Program-made: the position numbers and the translations under genes | The notes under the pieces: generated by a model | Database searches by the model: none | What the model saw: only the letters and a program-made list of their open reading frames with translations | What the model was told of the DNA's origin: nothing | In this document: piece by piece, positions 10,222 to 20,233 of the stretch | Position numbering within the stretch: position 1 is the first letter of the stretch | How the letters are laid out: each line of letters starts with the position of its first letter | DNA from: Flammeovirgaceae bacterium | GTDB lineage: Bacteria; Bacteroidota; Bacteroidia; Cytophagales; Cyclobacteriaceae | NCBI GenBank assembly: GCA_021299455.1 | Contig: JAJTGQ010000072.1 | Span: 1-64,000 of the forward strand | Direction of reading: 5' to 3' | Length of the DNA stretch: 64,000 bases

Positions 10222-11349
10222 TTAGATTTTAATCAATTCACCATCATTCAACCCTTGGTACCCAACAGTAATAATCTTGTCGCCCGATTTCAATGTACTT
10301 ACCTGAGCAAGATTTCCATATACGCCAATTACCTTAACGATATTCTTTTTGGCAACTAGTTTTCCGTCAACTGTCTCTGCGGTGTAAACGACTTTCTGTC
10401 CATTGATATCTTGCACCACATTCACGGGCACCACTATGGCCGCTGCTTCAGAATGAAAAATGAGCTTTAGCTCGCCAGACATGTTGGGGCGAAAATCGTT
10501 GTTGCTCGCCAATGCAATTTCAACAGGAAAGGTGCGAGAAAGTTGATTGATGGCCTTTCCAACGAAGGTAACTTGACCACTCACTGACTTGTTCAAGTCG
10601 CCAAAAGCAATCTGCACTTTATTTCCTTTCTTAACATCGGTCACATATGCTTCGGAAACATTTGCAATGAATTTCAATCGATCGCTGCTTACTACGCGAA
10701 AAGCAGGAGCACCAGGCGCGGCATTTTGTCCAATCTTTACATCAACAGCATCAACCGATCCGCTAATAGGCGACTTGATGAGAGCCATATCTAACTGTTC
10801 CTTGATAGTTGCCAATCTGCGCTCCAAACTTTCTTTGTTATTCTTTGCTTGAAGATATTGGACTTCAGTTCCAATTTTTTGATCCCAAAGATTTTTTTGA
10901 CGATTATAAATGGTGGTAGCTAAATCTAACCCTGATTTTACCTCTTCCATTCCACGCAAGGTGAGCGAGTTGTCAATTTGTGCAAGCGTTTGTCCTTTAG
11001 AAACAACATCTCCTTCACGTACAAATACTTGTGTTATGATACCCATCGTCTTAGCACTCACTAAGATATTATCCACGGCTTCGATAGCTCCTTGCGTGGT
11101 GATGTAGTGATCAAAGGGACGTGCTGTTAATTCAATAACTCCAACTTCTTTTGAGCGCCTTGTTCCGGATTCCGAGGCTTTTGTATCTACTCCTTTTTCC
11201 AACTCACTAATCCGTGTGGCCAACTCGGCCTGTTGTGCCTTTAAGTCTTTCAACTGTGTTTCTTTGTCTTTTGAAGATCCGTTGCAAGCAGCAACTACAA
11301 TAGCTATCACGAATAGGGCTAATAGTTTTGTGTACAATTTTGATTTCAT
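10222..11349 (-). CDS. Efflux RND periplasmic adaptor subunit (MFP/HlyD family lipoprotein)
   Basis: Lipobox VVAACNGSS, coiled coil, VREGDVVSKGQTLAQID, IKSPISGSVDAVDVKIGQ. Confidence 0.92.
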   Translation of the reverse strand: MKSKLYTKLLALFVIAIVVAACNGSSKDKETQLKDLKAQQAELATRISELEKGVDTKASESGTRRSKEVGVIELTARPFDHYITTQGAIEAVDNILVSAKTMGIITQVFVREGDVVSKGQTLAQIDNSLTLRGMEEVKSGLDLATTIYNRQKNLWDQKIGTEVQYLQAKNNKESLERRLATIKEQLDMALIKSPISGSVDAVDVKIGQNAAPGAPAFRVVSSDRLKFIANVSEAYVTDVKKGNKVQIAFGDLNKSVSGQVTFVGKAINQLSRTFPVEIALASNNDFRPNMSGELKLIFHSEAAAIVVPVNVVQDINGQKVVYTAETVDGKLVAKKNIVKVIGVYGNLAQVSTLKSGDKIITVGYQGLNDGELIKI

Positions 11350-11368
11350 ATCGGTGTGTTTGTGGGTT

Positions 11369-12823
11369 TTAATTTTTTGATGGAGGAACTAATTTGCCGA
11401 ACGCTTTATCCAAATCTACTTTGGCAATCATGGCATCGAACATGGCAGAGTAATAGTTTGTCTGCGCCTGGCGTAAGCTGTTCTCTGCATCTACAACTTC
11501 CAGATTTGAGCCAACGCCTTGTTCGTATTTTATCTTGGTTATACGGGCTACATTGTTGGCCAAATCCATATTCTCATTTTGAGCACTTAGCGATGTAATC
11601 GCATTTTCAAAATTAATCGAAGCCTGCTTGATCTGAAGGTCGATCCCTTGCTTCAAGTTTCTGAAGCCATTTTCGACTTTTTTCAGTGTCAATCTTTCTT
11701 GCTGAATTTTATAATGCTTTTGAAAGCCCCCAAAGAGTGGAAGGTTTAGTGAAACACCAAAAAGAGAATAACCATACCACTTGTCGGGCCCAACCTGACC
11801 GTTATCAGAGATATTTGAGGACGTAGAAAAAACCCCGCCAATATCAGTTGACTGCGTGAAATACCCTAAATTGGCAAAAGCCGACAGAGTAGGAAGTGCG
11901 CTCGCATACTGATTTTTTAAACTAAGTGCTTGAAGACGTTGGTTCGCTTCTAATACCCGATAGTCAGAACGGGTTTTGTAGTCCCAACCTTCTTTATAAC
12001 CCACTAAATCTAAATCTACTTTTGCATCGGCTATCTTTCCTGCCACTTCTAGCGGTTGGTCAAGTGCATAGTTCATTTGAAACTTCAGCAGTTCAACACT
12101 CAAATCCCGAATCCTTAAAAAATTATCTCGCTCGGTTTTTAGATTATTATAGGCCACCCGAATTCGGTCTACATCAATTCCTTCTGCGAATCCGTTTTTA
12201 TTCAGCGCTAACGTGTTTTTCAATAATGAATCGAGTCGCGAAATATTGTTGTCAAACAATTCAGCTCGCTCCTGATTAATCAAAACAGAATAGTAAGCCT
12301 TCGTCACTTGTTCAACTACTTGTTCTTTTGTCTGAATCGCGGTCTTAACGGATAAATCCTTATATGCCTTGGACGCCTGAAGGCCAACGATATAAGAACC
12401 ACTAAAAAGCAATTGGTTTACATTAATACCTGCATCACCGCTACTTTTCAATTGAAAAAAGTTCTGAGAGGCAATCACGTCATTGTCGCCAAGCCCGGGC
12501 AAAAAATTAGGATAGTCTGCGGCAGGCAGATTAGAAAAACCGAATGCCCTTTGCTTTGTTGAAAAAAATCTTCGTAGGTTCTCGTTGTGTTGGACTGAGA
12601 TGCTCCCGTCTACTTGAGGTAGCCCAAGAGCTGCCGTCTCCTTTACTTTGGCCGCTGCGATCTGCTGATCAATTTGGGCATTCTGCACATTCACCGAATT
12701 GATCAACGCATACTCAATACACTGTTCCAATGTAAAGGAAGAAGGTGTTTGTTGCTGTGCTCGTGCACCACCGGCCGTAACAAAGGCGATGGCAATTAAT
12801 AATTGTTTATAAAACTGATTCAT
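11369..12823 (-). CDS. TolC family outer membrane efflux protein
   Basis: FTLEQCIEYALINSVNVQNAQI N-terminus; KIKYEQGVGSNLEVVDAENSLRQAQTNYYSA. Confidence 0.92.
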   Translation of the reverse strand: MNQFYKQLLIAIAFVTAGGARAQQQTPSSFTLEQCIEYALINSVNVQNAQIDQQIAAAKVKETAALGLPQVDGSISVQHNENLRRFFSTKQRAFGFSNLPAADYPNFLPGLGDNDVIASQNFFQLKSSGDAGINVNQLLFSGSYIVGLQASKAYKDLSVKTAIQTKEQVVEQVTKAYYSVLINQERAELFDNNISRLDSLLKNTLALNKNGFAEGIDVDRIRVAYNNLKTERDNFLRIRDLSVELLKFQMNYALDQPLEVAGKIADAKVDLDLVGYKEGWDYKTRSDYRVLEANQRLQALSLKNQYASALPTLSAFANLGYFTQSTDIGGVFSTSSNISDNGQVGPDKWYGYSLFGVSLNLPLFGGFQKHYKIQQERLTLKKVENGFRNLKQGIDLQIKQASINFENAITSLSAQNENMDLANNVARITKIKYEQGVGSNLEVVDAENSLRQAQTNYYSAMFDAMIAKVDLDKAFGKLVPPSKN

Positions 12824-13460
12824 TCTTATAGTTGGTTATGGGTGTTATTGAATTGTATTTGTATCTCTGATAAAGCCTTCTTCCTTTGTCAGTACAAAGG
12901 CCGTAAACGAAGTGATCGAAAAACTGCGACTGTACTTCAACAAGGTTGTATTTTTCTTTTGGGAAATGTTGTTCGTCAAAAGCCGCTTCAATAAGAACTA
13001 ATCGGCTGATGGCTATGACTTCCGGATTGATTTCAGGGCGAAAGTAGCCTTCATCAATACCCTGCTTAAGATTTCTAACGATGGAGCGCATAATGAAATC
13101 ATTCTTGTGGTTAAGCCACAGCGCCCATGACTTTGGGTGAAATTTCTGTAAATCAAAAAGAAGCGATGGGTTCATGTCTTCCATATCGCACCGCAACCGA
13201 ACTGAAATCTTATTGAGCTCATCAATGGCATTTTCAGACGCAGCTGTGATTTCAAGGTATTCACGTTCCTCGCGCGCCATGTGGGTTTGCGACATTACTG
13301 TCACAAGCTCATCTTTGTCGGCAAAATGCTGGTAAAGGGTTTTTTTTGATACCGCCAGTTGTCTCGCGATATCGTCCATGGAAACACTTCGGATTCCATA
13401 CTTCATGAAAAGTGCTTCCGCTCCGGCTAAAATTCTACTTTTTGTCTCTTGTTCTTCCAT
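12807..13460 (-). CDS. TetR/AcrR family transcriptional regulator
   Basis: SRILAGAEALFMKYGIRSVSMDDIARQLAVSKKTLYQHFADKDEL HTH; likely start MEEQETK at 13460; overlaps tolC start by 17 nt. Confidence 0.92.
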   Translation of the reverse strand: MEEQETKSRILAGAEALFMKYGIRSVSMDDIARQLAVSKKTLYQHFADKDELVTVMSQTHMAREEREYLEITAASENAIDELNKISVRLRCDMEDMNPSLLFDLQKFHPKSWALWLNHKNDFIMRSIVRNLKQGIDEGYFRPEINPEVIAISRLVLIEAAFDEQHFPKEKYNLVEVQSQFFDHFVYGLCTDKGRRLYQRYKYNSITPITNYKNESVL

Positions 13461-13586
13461 AATCGGGTGCGAAACTAAGGAAACTTTAGATATTACAAAA
13501 GTTTCCTCGGTTTCCCTCAACGCCATTTGCAGCTCAGGGTTGCAGTTTTACAAACTTTTTTTTGAAGTTTTTTTGAGCTTATTGCA

Positions 13587-13937
13587 TCAATCGATTGAAA
13601 CGCCTGCATTGCCGGCAGAACTTCCAGATTTAGGTGAACACCATTTGTCTTTCATTTTCGCTTTGAAACGTTCACGCTCCTCGGGTGTCATCCCTTGCCA
13701 TTTTTGTTTCCAGTAACCTCGCCATTGGCCGTTGTGGCGATGTCCGCCTTTGCCAAAACCCGAAAACAATATTTTGCTCAAAACCAGCAAACCCAGGGTT
13801 TGCCAAAAGTCTATTGCCGGTCCATGAAACAAATCAGGTACCAACCAATTCCATAGATACATCGTCACAAGTGTAAAAGCAGAAACCGCCAACACACCCA
13901 ACACCACCATTCCTCCAATCCACAATCCTTTTTTCAT
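13587..13937 (-). CDS. Small membrane protein of unknown function
   Basis: 116 aa, two predicted TM segments, GMTPEERERFKAKMKDKW tail; downstream of an ECF sigma factor. Confidence 0.65.
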   Translation of the reverse strand: MKKGLWIGGMVVLGVLAVSAFTLVTMYLWNWLVPDLFHGPAIDFWQTLGLLVLSKILFSGFGKGGHRHNGQWRGYWKQKWQGMTPEERERFKAKMKDKWCSPKSGSSAGNAGVSID

Positions 13938-13977
13938 AACTCTATCTTTTTAACTTTTTAATTAACATCTTCAATCT

Positions 13978-14050
13978 ATAGAATTCAGAATTTAGAATTC
14001 GGAATTCAGTTTCAATAAGATCATTCTGTATTCTGTATTCTAAATTCTAT
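13978..14050. repeat. AT-rich hairpin repeat, second copy (ATAGAATTCAGAATTTAGAATTC...ATTCTGTATTCTGTATTCTAAATTCTAT)
   Basis: Imperfect ~28-nt inverted arms, same word composition as 10156-10213. Confidence 0.72.
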
Positions 14051-14074
14051 CTTCCAAATTCTTACTTTCAAACA

Positions 14075-14650
14075 TTAGCTCACCACATCATCATAAAACC
14101 GTTGCAATCTCTTGCGAAGTGCGAGTATCGCATATCGCTTTCTGGACAGCAGCGTATTGATTGACACACCCGTTTCGTCTGCTATCTCGCGAAAACTTTT
14201 TTCCTCCATTTCATTTTGGATGAAAATTTCTCGTTGATCTGCCGGCAATTCAGCCAGTGCATCGGTGATCTCGTCCCAAATGGCCTCGCGCAGAAGTGTT
14301 GACTCTGGAGTATTGTCTAGATCAGGCAGAATATCCTGCAAGGTCAATGGTACATCATCCTCCCTACCTGAGACCAATTCAAAATCCGTGCGCTGCGGAC
14401 GTGAAGCATCTCTGCGATAACGATCAATGATTTTATTGCGGGCAACACTATAAAGCCAGGAAGTAACGCGATCCAACGATTCAATGGTCTCGAACCCAGA
14501 GACAAACTGAAAAAACACATCCTGAAGGATATCCTCCGCCTCTTCCACCGATGACACTCTACTACGGATGAATCCGAGCAGCTTGTCTTTCTCGTTCAGG
14601 AATGTGTTTTCTTTTATTTGTTGCATCGCCAAATCCATCTGCCGCGCCAA
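14075..14650 (-). CDS. RNA polymerase sigma-70 factor, ECF type
   Basis: EDILQDVFFQFVSGFETI, SWLYSVARNKIIDRYRRDA, LPADQREIFIQNEMEEKSFREIADETGVSINTLLSRKRYA. Confidence 0.93.
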   Translation of the reverse strand: MARQMDLAMQQIKENTFLNEKDKLLGFIRSRVSSVEEAEDILQDVFFQFVSGFETIESLDRVTSWLYSVARNKIIDRYRRDASRPQRTDFELVSGREDDVPLTLQDILPDLDNTPESTLLREAIWDEITDALAELPADQREIFIQNEMEEKSFREIADETGVSINTLLSRKRYAILALRKRLQRFYDDVVS

Positions 14651-14745
14651 TTTTTACCATAGACGGCAAACCCTTTCGTATTATTTTACAAAACTGTAAA
14701 AAAGAATGCGCAAGTAGTCATCGGCAAAGTGACTACTTTTGAAGC

Positions 14746-15543
14746 TTGGAAAACGTCATGCATATTTCATACGCGAATTCGCAGCTCTCATACACCAAAA
14801 CGGGTGCTGGCAGTGCGGTTTTAGTTCTTTTTCACGGTTTTGGCCAGAATCGAAACGCCTTCCACCAGTGGGAAGAAGCATTAAAGGATTCTCATACACT
14901 TTACTCATTCGACTTGTTCTTTCACGGAGCCAGTCATTGGAATAGCCGAAGCCCTGTAGAAAAAGACGATTGGAAAGAAATCATGCTTTTGTTTTTAGAA
15001 AAAGAAAACATTAAAAAATTTGGTGTAGTTGGATTTAGTCTGGGTGGAAAATTTGCGATGATTACTGTAGAAGCTTTTCCATCTAAGGTAACTGAGCTCA
15101 CGCTGCTGGCGCCCGATGGAATCAAGACCAGTTTCTGGTATAGCCTCGCCACCTACCCTATTGCAGTGAGAGCTCTTTTTAAAAGCATGATACTTCACCC
15201 CAATCGCCTTTACAGACTGACAAAAATTTTGAGACGACTAAAAATAGTGGATCAAGGGTTGTTGCGTTTTGCGGAGTCTCAGATGGATACAGAAGAAAAA
15301 CGGAGACGTGTTTACTTTGCCTGGGTCTATTTTAGGCACCTAAAACCGGATCTGAACCAACTCGTATCATTGCTTAACCAACATGCCACATCATGTAGGC
15401 TTCTGATTGGCAAGTACGACAAGGTGATTCAAGCTGAAAACATGAAGACGTTTGTAGGGAAAATCAGAAAAATACAGTTTGACGTAATAGACGCGGGGCA
15501 CAATGACCTAATTCCAAAGTCTGCTATTTACCTCTCAAAATGA
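14746..15543 (+). CDS. Alpha/beta hydrolase
   Basis: VLFHGFGQNRNAF, GVVGFSLGGKFA nucleophile elbow, DAGHNDL His. Confidence 0.9.
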   Translation: MENVMHISYANSQLSYTKTGAGSAVLVLFHGFGQNRNAFHQWEEALKDSHTLYSFDLFFHGASHWNSRSPVEKDDWKEIMLLFLEKENIKKFGVVGFSLGGKFAMITVEAFPSKVTELTLLAPDGIKTSFWYSLATYPIAVRALFKSMILHPNRLYRLTKILRRLKIVDQGLLRFAESQMDTEEKRRRVYFAWVYFRHLKPDLNQLVSLLNQHATSCRLLIGKYDKVIQAENMKTFVGKIRKIQFDVIDAGHNDLIPKSAIYLSK

Positions 15544-15570
15544 ATGTAAAATTGCAGGTTTCAACAATCG

Positions 15571-16440
15571 CTAAAAGGCGAAATGATAGCCCACACTTAT
15601 GTTTACCGGCAGCGGCTTTGTTAACCCTGTGACGGTACTGCTATTCTGCAGCGAGGTGAAATCCCGATCAAACTCAGAAGAGCGAAACGCTACCACCAAA
15701 CCAAAGAGCCAATAGTTGGTTGGAGTTCTCCGCGACTTCAATTGAACGCCCCCGCCCAATGAAAACCCATTATACAATTTATTATACTGAGATGCCCCAA
15801 TTATAGCTATTGCCGCATTATAGCCATAGATCAAATTAATATAGGGAGATACCCTGCCGTCAGGGGAGGTTTTCACTGTAACTCCACCATTGACGCCAAA
15901 GCCGGCTATTACATACCCACCGGCCAAAAACACCCCCAAGTATTTGCTGGGTAAAACGGTGAGGCGTGCACCAAAACCTCCGTAGTCTATACCAAGGCCT
16001 GCACCAAAACGAAAGTAAGAATATTCTGACTCAGAAAAGCCAGAAGGCTTACTTATAACTAGCTTATCCTCCTCTGCATATTTACTTCGGTTGGCAACGA
16101 CCACGTCTTTCGAAGCTGGGCGCAGCTTTATGTCTCTAATATATATCTGTATCCCAAACTCGTTTAAAAACCGCGCAACGGAAACTTTTTTTTGATACTC
16201 TATTTCACTTAAAAACGTGACCGAATAAATTTCGGTAAGGTTGAAGCTCCCAGCCTCGGTAAACAAAGACCGGCCTGAAACATTAACAATATCCGTACTA
16301 ACACGTGTACTATCAACCAATTTAATCAATGTTGTTTGACCGCGTAATTCCAGATTGCTAATGAATACGCAAACAAGCAACATGGCCAGCCTCATTAATT
16401 CCCTATCCCAGTCCCTTAAATAAAAACTCATAAATGACAC
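15571..16440 (-). CDS. Hypothetical exported / outer-membrane-like protein
   Basis: Signal-like N-terminus, alternating hydrophobic C-terminal half ending in VSVGYHFAF-type aromatic terminus. Confidence 0.6.
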   Translation of the reverse strand: MSFMSFYLRDWDRELMRLAMLLVCVFISNLELRGQTTLIKLVDSTRVSTDIVNVSGRSLFTEAGSFNLTEIYSVTFLSEIEYQKKVSVARFLNEFGIQIYIRDIKLRPASKDVVVANRSKYAEEDKLVISKPSGFSESEYSYFRFGAGLGIDYGGFGARLTVLPSKYLGVFLAGGYVIAGFGVNGGVTVKTSPDGRVSPYINLIYGYNAAIAIIGASQYNKLYNGFSLGGGVQLKSRRTPTNYWLFGLVVAFRSSEFDRDFTSLQNSSTVTGLTKPLPVNISVGYHFAF

Positions 16441-16507
16441 AGTAAAGGCTTCAAAAATAACTAGAATAATCCATCTATAAGCCTAAATTTGCGCTTTCAA
16501 AAAGCAA

Positions 16508-19500
16508 ATGATTGTATTCTTTCGCTCATCATCCAATGTGATTTATTCCGTTGGCCATACCTCTCCTTTTACAACGTCCGATTTCGAAAAATTAACCTGG
16601 CTGTTTGGTGGTGCCAAACCACTTATTGACAAATCACTAAACGGAAAATTCATCGGTCCAAGAAAAGAAATGATCACCCCTTGGAGCACTAATGCGGTAG
16701 AGATCACGCAAACCATGGGTATTTCTGGCATCGAGCGAATCGAAGAGTTCTTCGAGTCAACTTCAGTTGTACCAACCTATGACCGGATGTTGCAACACTT
16801 ATACGAAACACTGGATCAGGAAATATTCACCATTCACCACACACCCGAGCCGATTCTCGAAATTAACGACATCAAAAAATACAGCGAAGAAGAAGGACTA
16901 GCCTTAAGCGAAGAAGAAATAGAATACTTGAAAGATGTCAGCTTTAAATTAGGAAGAAAATTGACCGATAGCGAAGTGTTTGGCTTTTCACAAGTCAACT
17001 CGGAGCACTGTCGCCACAAGATATTCAATGGAACTTTTATTATTGATGGTGAGGAGAAAAAATCAACACTCTTTCAACTGATCAAAAAGACATCGAAAGA
17101 AAACCCAAACTACATCGTATCTGCTTACAAAGACAATGTAGCCTTTATCAAAGGTCCAAGGATCGAGCAGTTCGCTCCTACCCAACAAGATATTCCAGAT
17201 TATTTTGCCATCACCGATTTTGATTCTGTCATTTCTCTAAAGGCCGAGACTCATAACTTCCCAACAACAGTGGAACCATTTAATGGAGCAGCAACCGGAT
17301 CAGGAGGAGAAATTCGCGATCGACTTGCTGGAGGTAAAGGCTCGTTGCCGCTAGCTGGAACAGCTGTATATATGACTTCCTACTCGCGACTAGAAGTAAA
17401 CAGAAGTTGGGAAAAGAATTTATCACCCAGAAATTGGCTCTACCAAACGCCCGCTGAAATTTTGATCAAAGCCTCTGACGGAGCCAGTGATTTCGGAAAT
17501 AAGTTTGGGCAACCACTGATCTGCGGAAGCTTGCTGACTTTTGAGCATATCGAAAACAATAAAAAATTTGGTTACGACAAAGTGATCATGCAGGCGGGTG
17601 GTATTGGCTTTGGAAAAGAAAAAGATAGCCAAAAAGAACACTTGCAAGCGGGCGATCAAATTGTGATGATGGGTGGTGATAACTATCGAATCGGCATGGG
17701 AGGGGCTGCTGTATCATCTGTTACCACGGGACAGTTTGCCAACGCACTCGAGCTAAATGCAATTCAGCGTTCCAATCCGGAAATGCAAAAGCGTGTGATG
17801 AATGCGATTCGCGCGATGGTAGAGTCTGACAATAATCCGATCGTATCCATTCACGACCATGGAGCAGGAGGGCACTTAAATTGTTTCTCTGAGCTACTAG
17901 AAGAAACAGGAGGCACCATTGAAGTCGACAAAATTCCAGTGGGAGATCCAACTCTTTCCTCGAAGGAAATTATCAGCAACGAATCGCAAGAACGGATGGG
18001 AGTTGCCATTCACCAAAAAGATGTAGATGCACTGAAGCGGGTATCGGATCGCGAACGAGCTCCCATGTATGTAGTGGGCCATGCAACAGGTGATCATAAA
18101 TTTAAATTTGCCGGGGCTAACCATTCGATCAATCCGGTGGAATTGGAGATGAATCATTTGTTTGGTTCTTCGCCAAAAACTATCCTTACTGACAAGACAA
18201 CAGCAGCTGATTTTTCTGATATCCTTTACGATCCCACCAAGCTGCAATTTTATATTGAACAAGTTTTGCAATTAGAGGCCGTTGCCTGCAAAGACTGGTT
18301 GACCAACAAGGTAGATCGATCAGTATCTGGGAAAGTAGCCACCCAGCAAACCTGTGGCCCCATTCAACTTCCGTTGAACAATGTGTCAGTAATGGCGTTG
18401 GATTTTTTGAGCAACAAAGGCATTGCAACTTCCATTGGACATGCACCCGTTGCTGCACTGGTTGACCCCGCCAAGGGAAGTAAATTGGCGATAGCAGAAG
18501 CATTGACTAATTTAGTTTGGGCACCACTAACACACGGACTTAAAGGCGTATCGCTTAGTGCGAATTGGATGTGGCCGGCAAAAAATGAAGGGGAAAATGC
18601 ACGCCTCTATCAAGCGGTGGATGCCGTCAGTCAGTTTGCTTGTGCGTTGGGCATCAATATTCCTACAGGGAAAGATTCACTTTCAATGACACAAAAGTAT
18701 CCGAAAGGAGAAGTAGTATACGCACCCGGAACAGTTATCATTTCTGCAGTGGCAGAAGTCAGTGATATCCGCAAAACAATTTCGCCCGCATTGGAGCCAA
18801 TTGTAGGATCACAACTCATCTATGTTGATTTCTCAAAAGACGATTTCAAATTGGGAGGCAGTAGTTTTGGTCAGGTGGCAAATCAACTTGGCAAGGAAGC
18901 CCCTACCGTTAAAGATGATGCCTATTTCATCAGGGCATTTGAAACAATTCAGGCATTGATTGATGAGCACCTAGTTCTTGCCGGACATGATATTTCTTCA
19001 GGCGGATTGATCACAACGCTGTTAGAAATGTGTTTTCCTACTTTGAACAGCGGTATTGATTTAAACGTTGACACACTTGGAAATGATTTAATAAAAATAC
19101 TTTTTTCTGAGAACCCAGGAGTTGTCATTCAAGTTAACTCTGAGCAAGTATTACAAGTCTTAAAAAATCAAAACTTAAGGTACTACATCATTGGTACTTT
19201 GACCAACGACTACCAACTGACTATCTCAACTTCAACATTAAACCCCGATAGCTATCGGGGTCAACATTCAACATTCAACATTTCCGAATTAAGAGATACC
19301 TGGTTCCACACCTCCTACTTGCTTGATAAAATCCAACGGCCAAAAGGTCACGCTGAAAAGAGGAAAGCGAATTTTAAAAAGCAACCACTCTCCTACCAAT
19401 TTCAATCGGGTTTCGATGGGAAGTTCTCAACCTATGGAGTCGATCCCAAACGAAGAACCCCATCTGGTATAAAAGCAGCGATCATCAGAGAGAAGGGAGT

Positions 19501-20224
19501 GAACGGAGATCGCGAAATGGCCTACGCACTTTACTTGGCTGGCTTTGATGTGAAAGACGTCCACATGACCGATCTTGTAGCAGGCAGGGAAGATTTAAGT
19601 GGCGTGAACATGATTGTGTTTGTGGGTGGCTTCTCAAATTCCGATGTGCTAGGTTCAGCGAAAGGTTGGGCGGGTTCATTCTTGTACAATCCGAAAGCAA
19701 AAGCTGCATTAGACAATTTCTATGCGCGACCTGATACATTGAGTTTAGGTGTGTGTAATGGTTGTCAGTTAATGATGGAATTAGGATTGGTCTATCGTGA
19801 AATGCCAATGGCCGATCATCCTAAAATGCATCACAACGGTTCCGGTAAATTCGAATCAACCTTTATTACGATCAGCATACCAAAAAACAATTCAGTTATG
19901 CTCTCCAGCTATGAAGGCGCACAACTTGGTGTTTGGCTGGCGCATGGCGAAGGGATGTTCAAATTAAAAAACCAATCCAACTATAAGATTGGCGCAACCT
20001 TTACCTATCCCGAGTATCCGGGTAATCCAAATGATAGTGAACACTCAGTTGCTTCTTTGTATTCGACAAACGGAAGACATCTGGCAATCATGCCACATAT
20101 TGAGCGCAGTTTATTTCCCTGGAACTGGCCTTACTATCCTACGGACAGAAAACAACAAGACGAAATTTCACCTTGGTTTGAGGCTTTTGTAAATGCTAGA
20201 AAGTGGGTGGAGAAAAAAGTATAA
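16508..20224 (+). CDS. purL: Phosphoribosylformylglycinamidine synthase
   Basis: SEVFGFSQVNSEHCRHKIFNG, SLKAETHNFPTTVEPFNGAATGSGGEIRD, glutaminase LGVCNGCQLM. Confidence 0.97.
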   Translation: MIVFFRSSSNVIYSVGHTSPFTTSDFEKLTWLFGGAKPLIDKSLNGKFIGPRKEMITPWSTNAVEITQTMGISGIERIEEFFESTSVVPTYDRMLQHLYETLDQEIFTIHHTPEPILEINDIKKYSEEEGLALSEEEIEYLKDVSFKLGRKLTDSEVFGFSQVNSEHCRHKIFNGTFIIDGEEKKSTLFQLIKKTSKENPNYIVSAYKDNVAFIKGPRIEQFAPTQQDIPDYFAITDFDSVISLKAETHNFPTTVEPFNGAATGSGGEIRDRLAGGKGSLPLAGTAVYMTSYSRLEVNRSWEKNLSPRNWLYQTPAEILIKASDGASDFGNKFGQPLICGSLLTFEHIENNKKFGYDKVIMQAGGIGFGKEKDSQKEHLQAGDQIVMMGGDNYRIGMGGAAVSSVTTGQFANALELNAIQRSNPEMQKRVMNAIRAMVESDNNPIVSIHDHGAGGHLNCFSELLEETGGTIEVDKIPVGDPTLSSKEIISNESQERMGVAIHQKDVDALKRVSDRERAPMYVVGHATGDHKFKFAGANHSINPVELEMNHLFGSSPKTILTDKTTAADFSDILYDPTKLQFYIEQVLQLEAVACKDWLTNKVDRSVSGKVATQQTCGPIQLPLNNVSVMALDFLSNKGIATSIGHAPVAALVDPAKGSKLAIAEALTNLVWAPLTHGLKGVSLSANWMWPAKNEGENARLYQAVDAVSQFACALGINIPTGKDSLSMTQKYPKGEVVYAPGTVIISAVAEVSDIRKTISPALEPIVGSQLIYVDFSKDDFKLGGSSFGQVANQLGKEAPTVKDDAYFIRAFETIQALIDEHLVLAGHDISSGGLITTLLEMCFPTLNSGIDLNVDTLGNDLIKILFSENPGVVIQVNSEQVLQVLKNQNLRYYIIGTLTNDYQLTISTSTLNPDSYRGQHSTFNISELRDTWFHTSYLLDKIQRPKGHAEKRKANFKKQPLSYQFQSGFDGKFSTYGVDPKRRTPSGIKAAIIREKGVNGDREMAYALYLAGFDVKDVHMTDLVAGREDLSGVNMIVFVGGFSNSDVLGSAKGWAGSFLYNPKAKAALDNFYARPDTLSLGVCNGCQLMMELGLVYREMPMADHPKMHHNGSGKFESTFITISIPKNNSVMLSSYEGAQLGVWLAHGEGMFKLKNQSNYKIGATFTYPEYPGNPNDSEHSVASLYSTNGRHLAIMPHIERSLFPWNWPYYPTDRKQQDEISPWFEAFVNARKWVEKKV
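19242..19261. repeat. Perfect 20-bp palindrome ACCCCGATAGCTATCGGGGT inside purL
   Basis: Read directly; reverse complement is identical; followed by CAACATTCAACATTCAACATT. Confidence 0.95.
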
Positions 20225-20233
20225 ATTCTGAAT

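Noticed and set aside
18186-18503. 105-aa minus-strand ORF in purL
   Set aside because: Antisense shadow of purL with no recognisable features.
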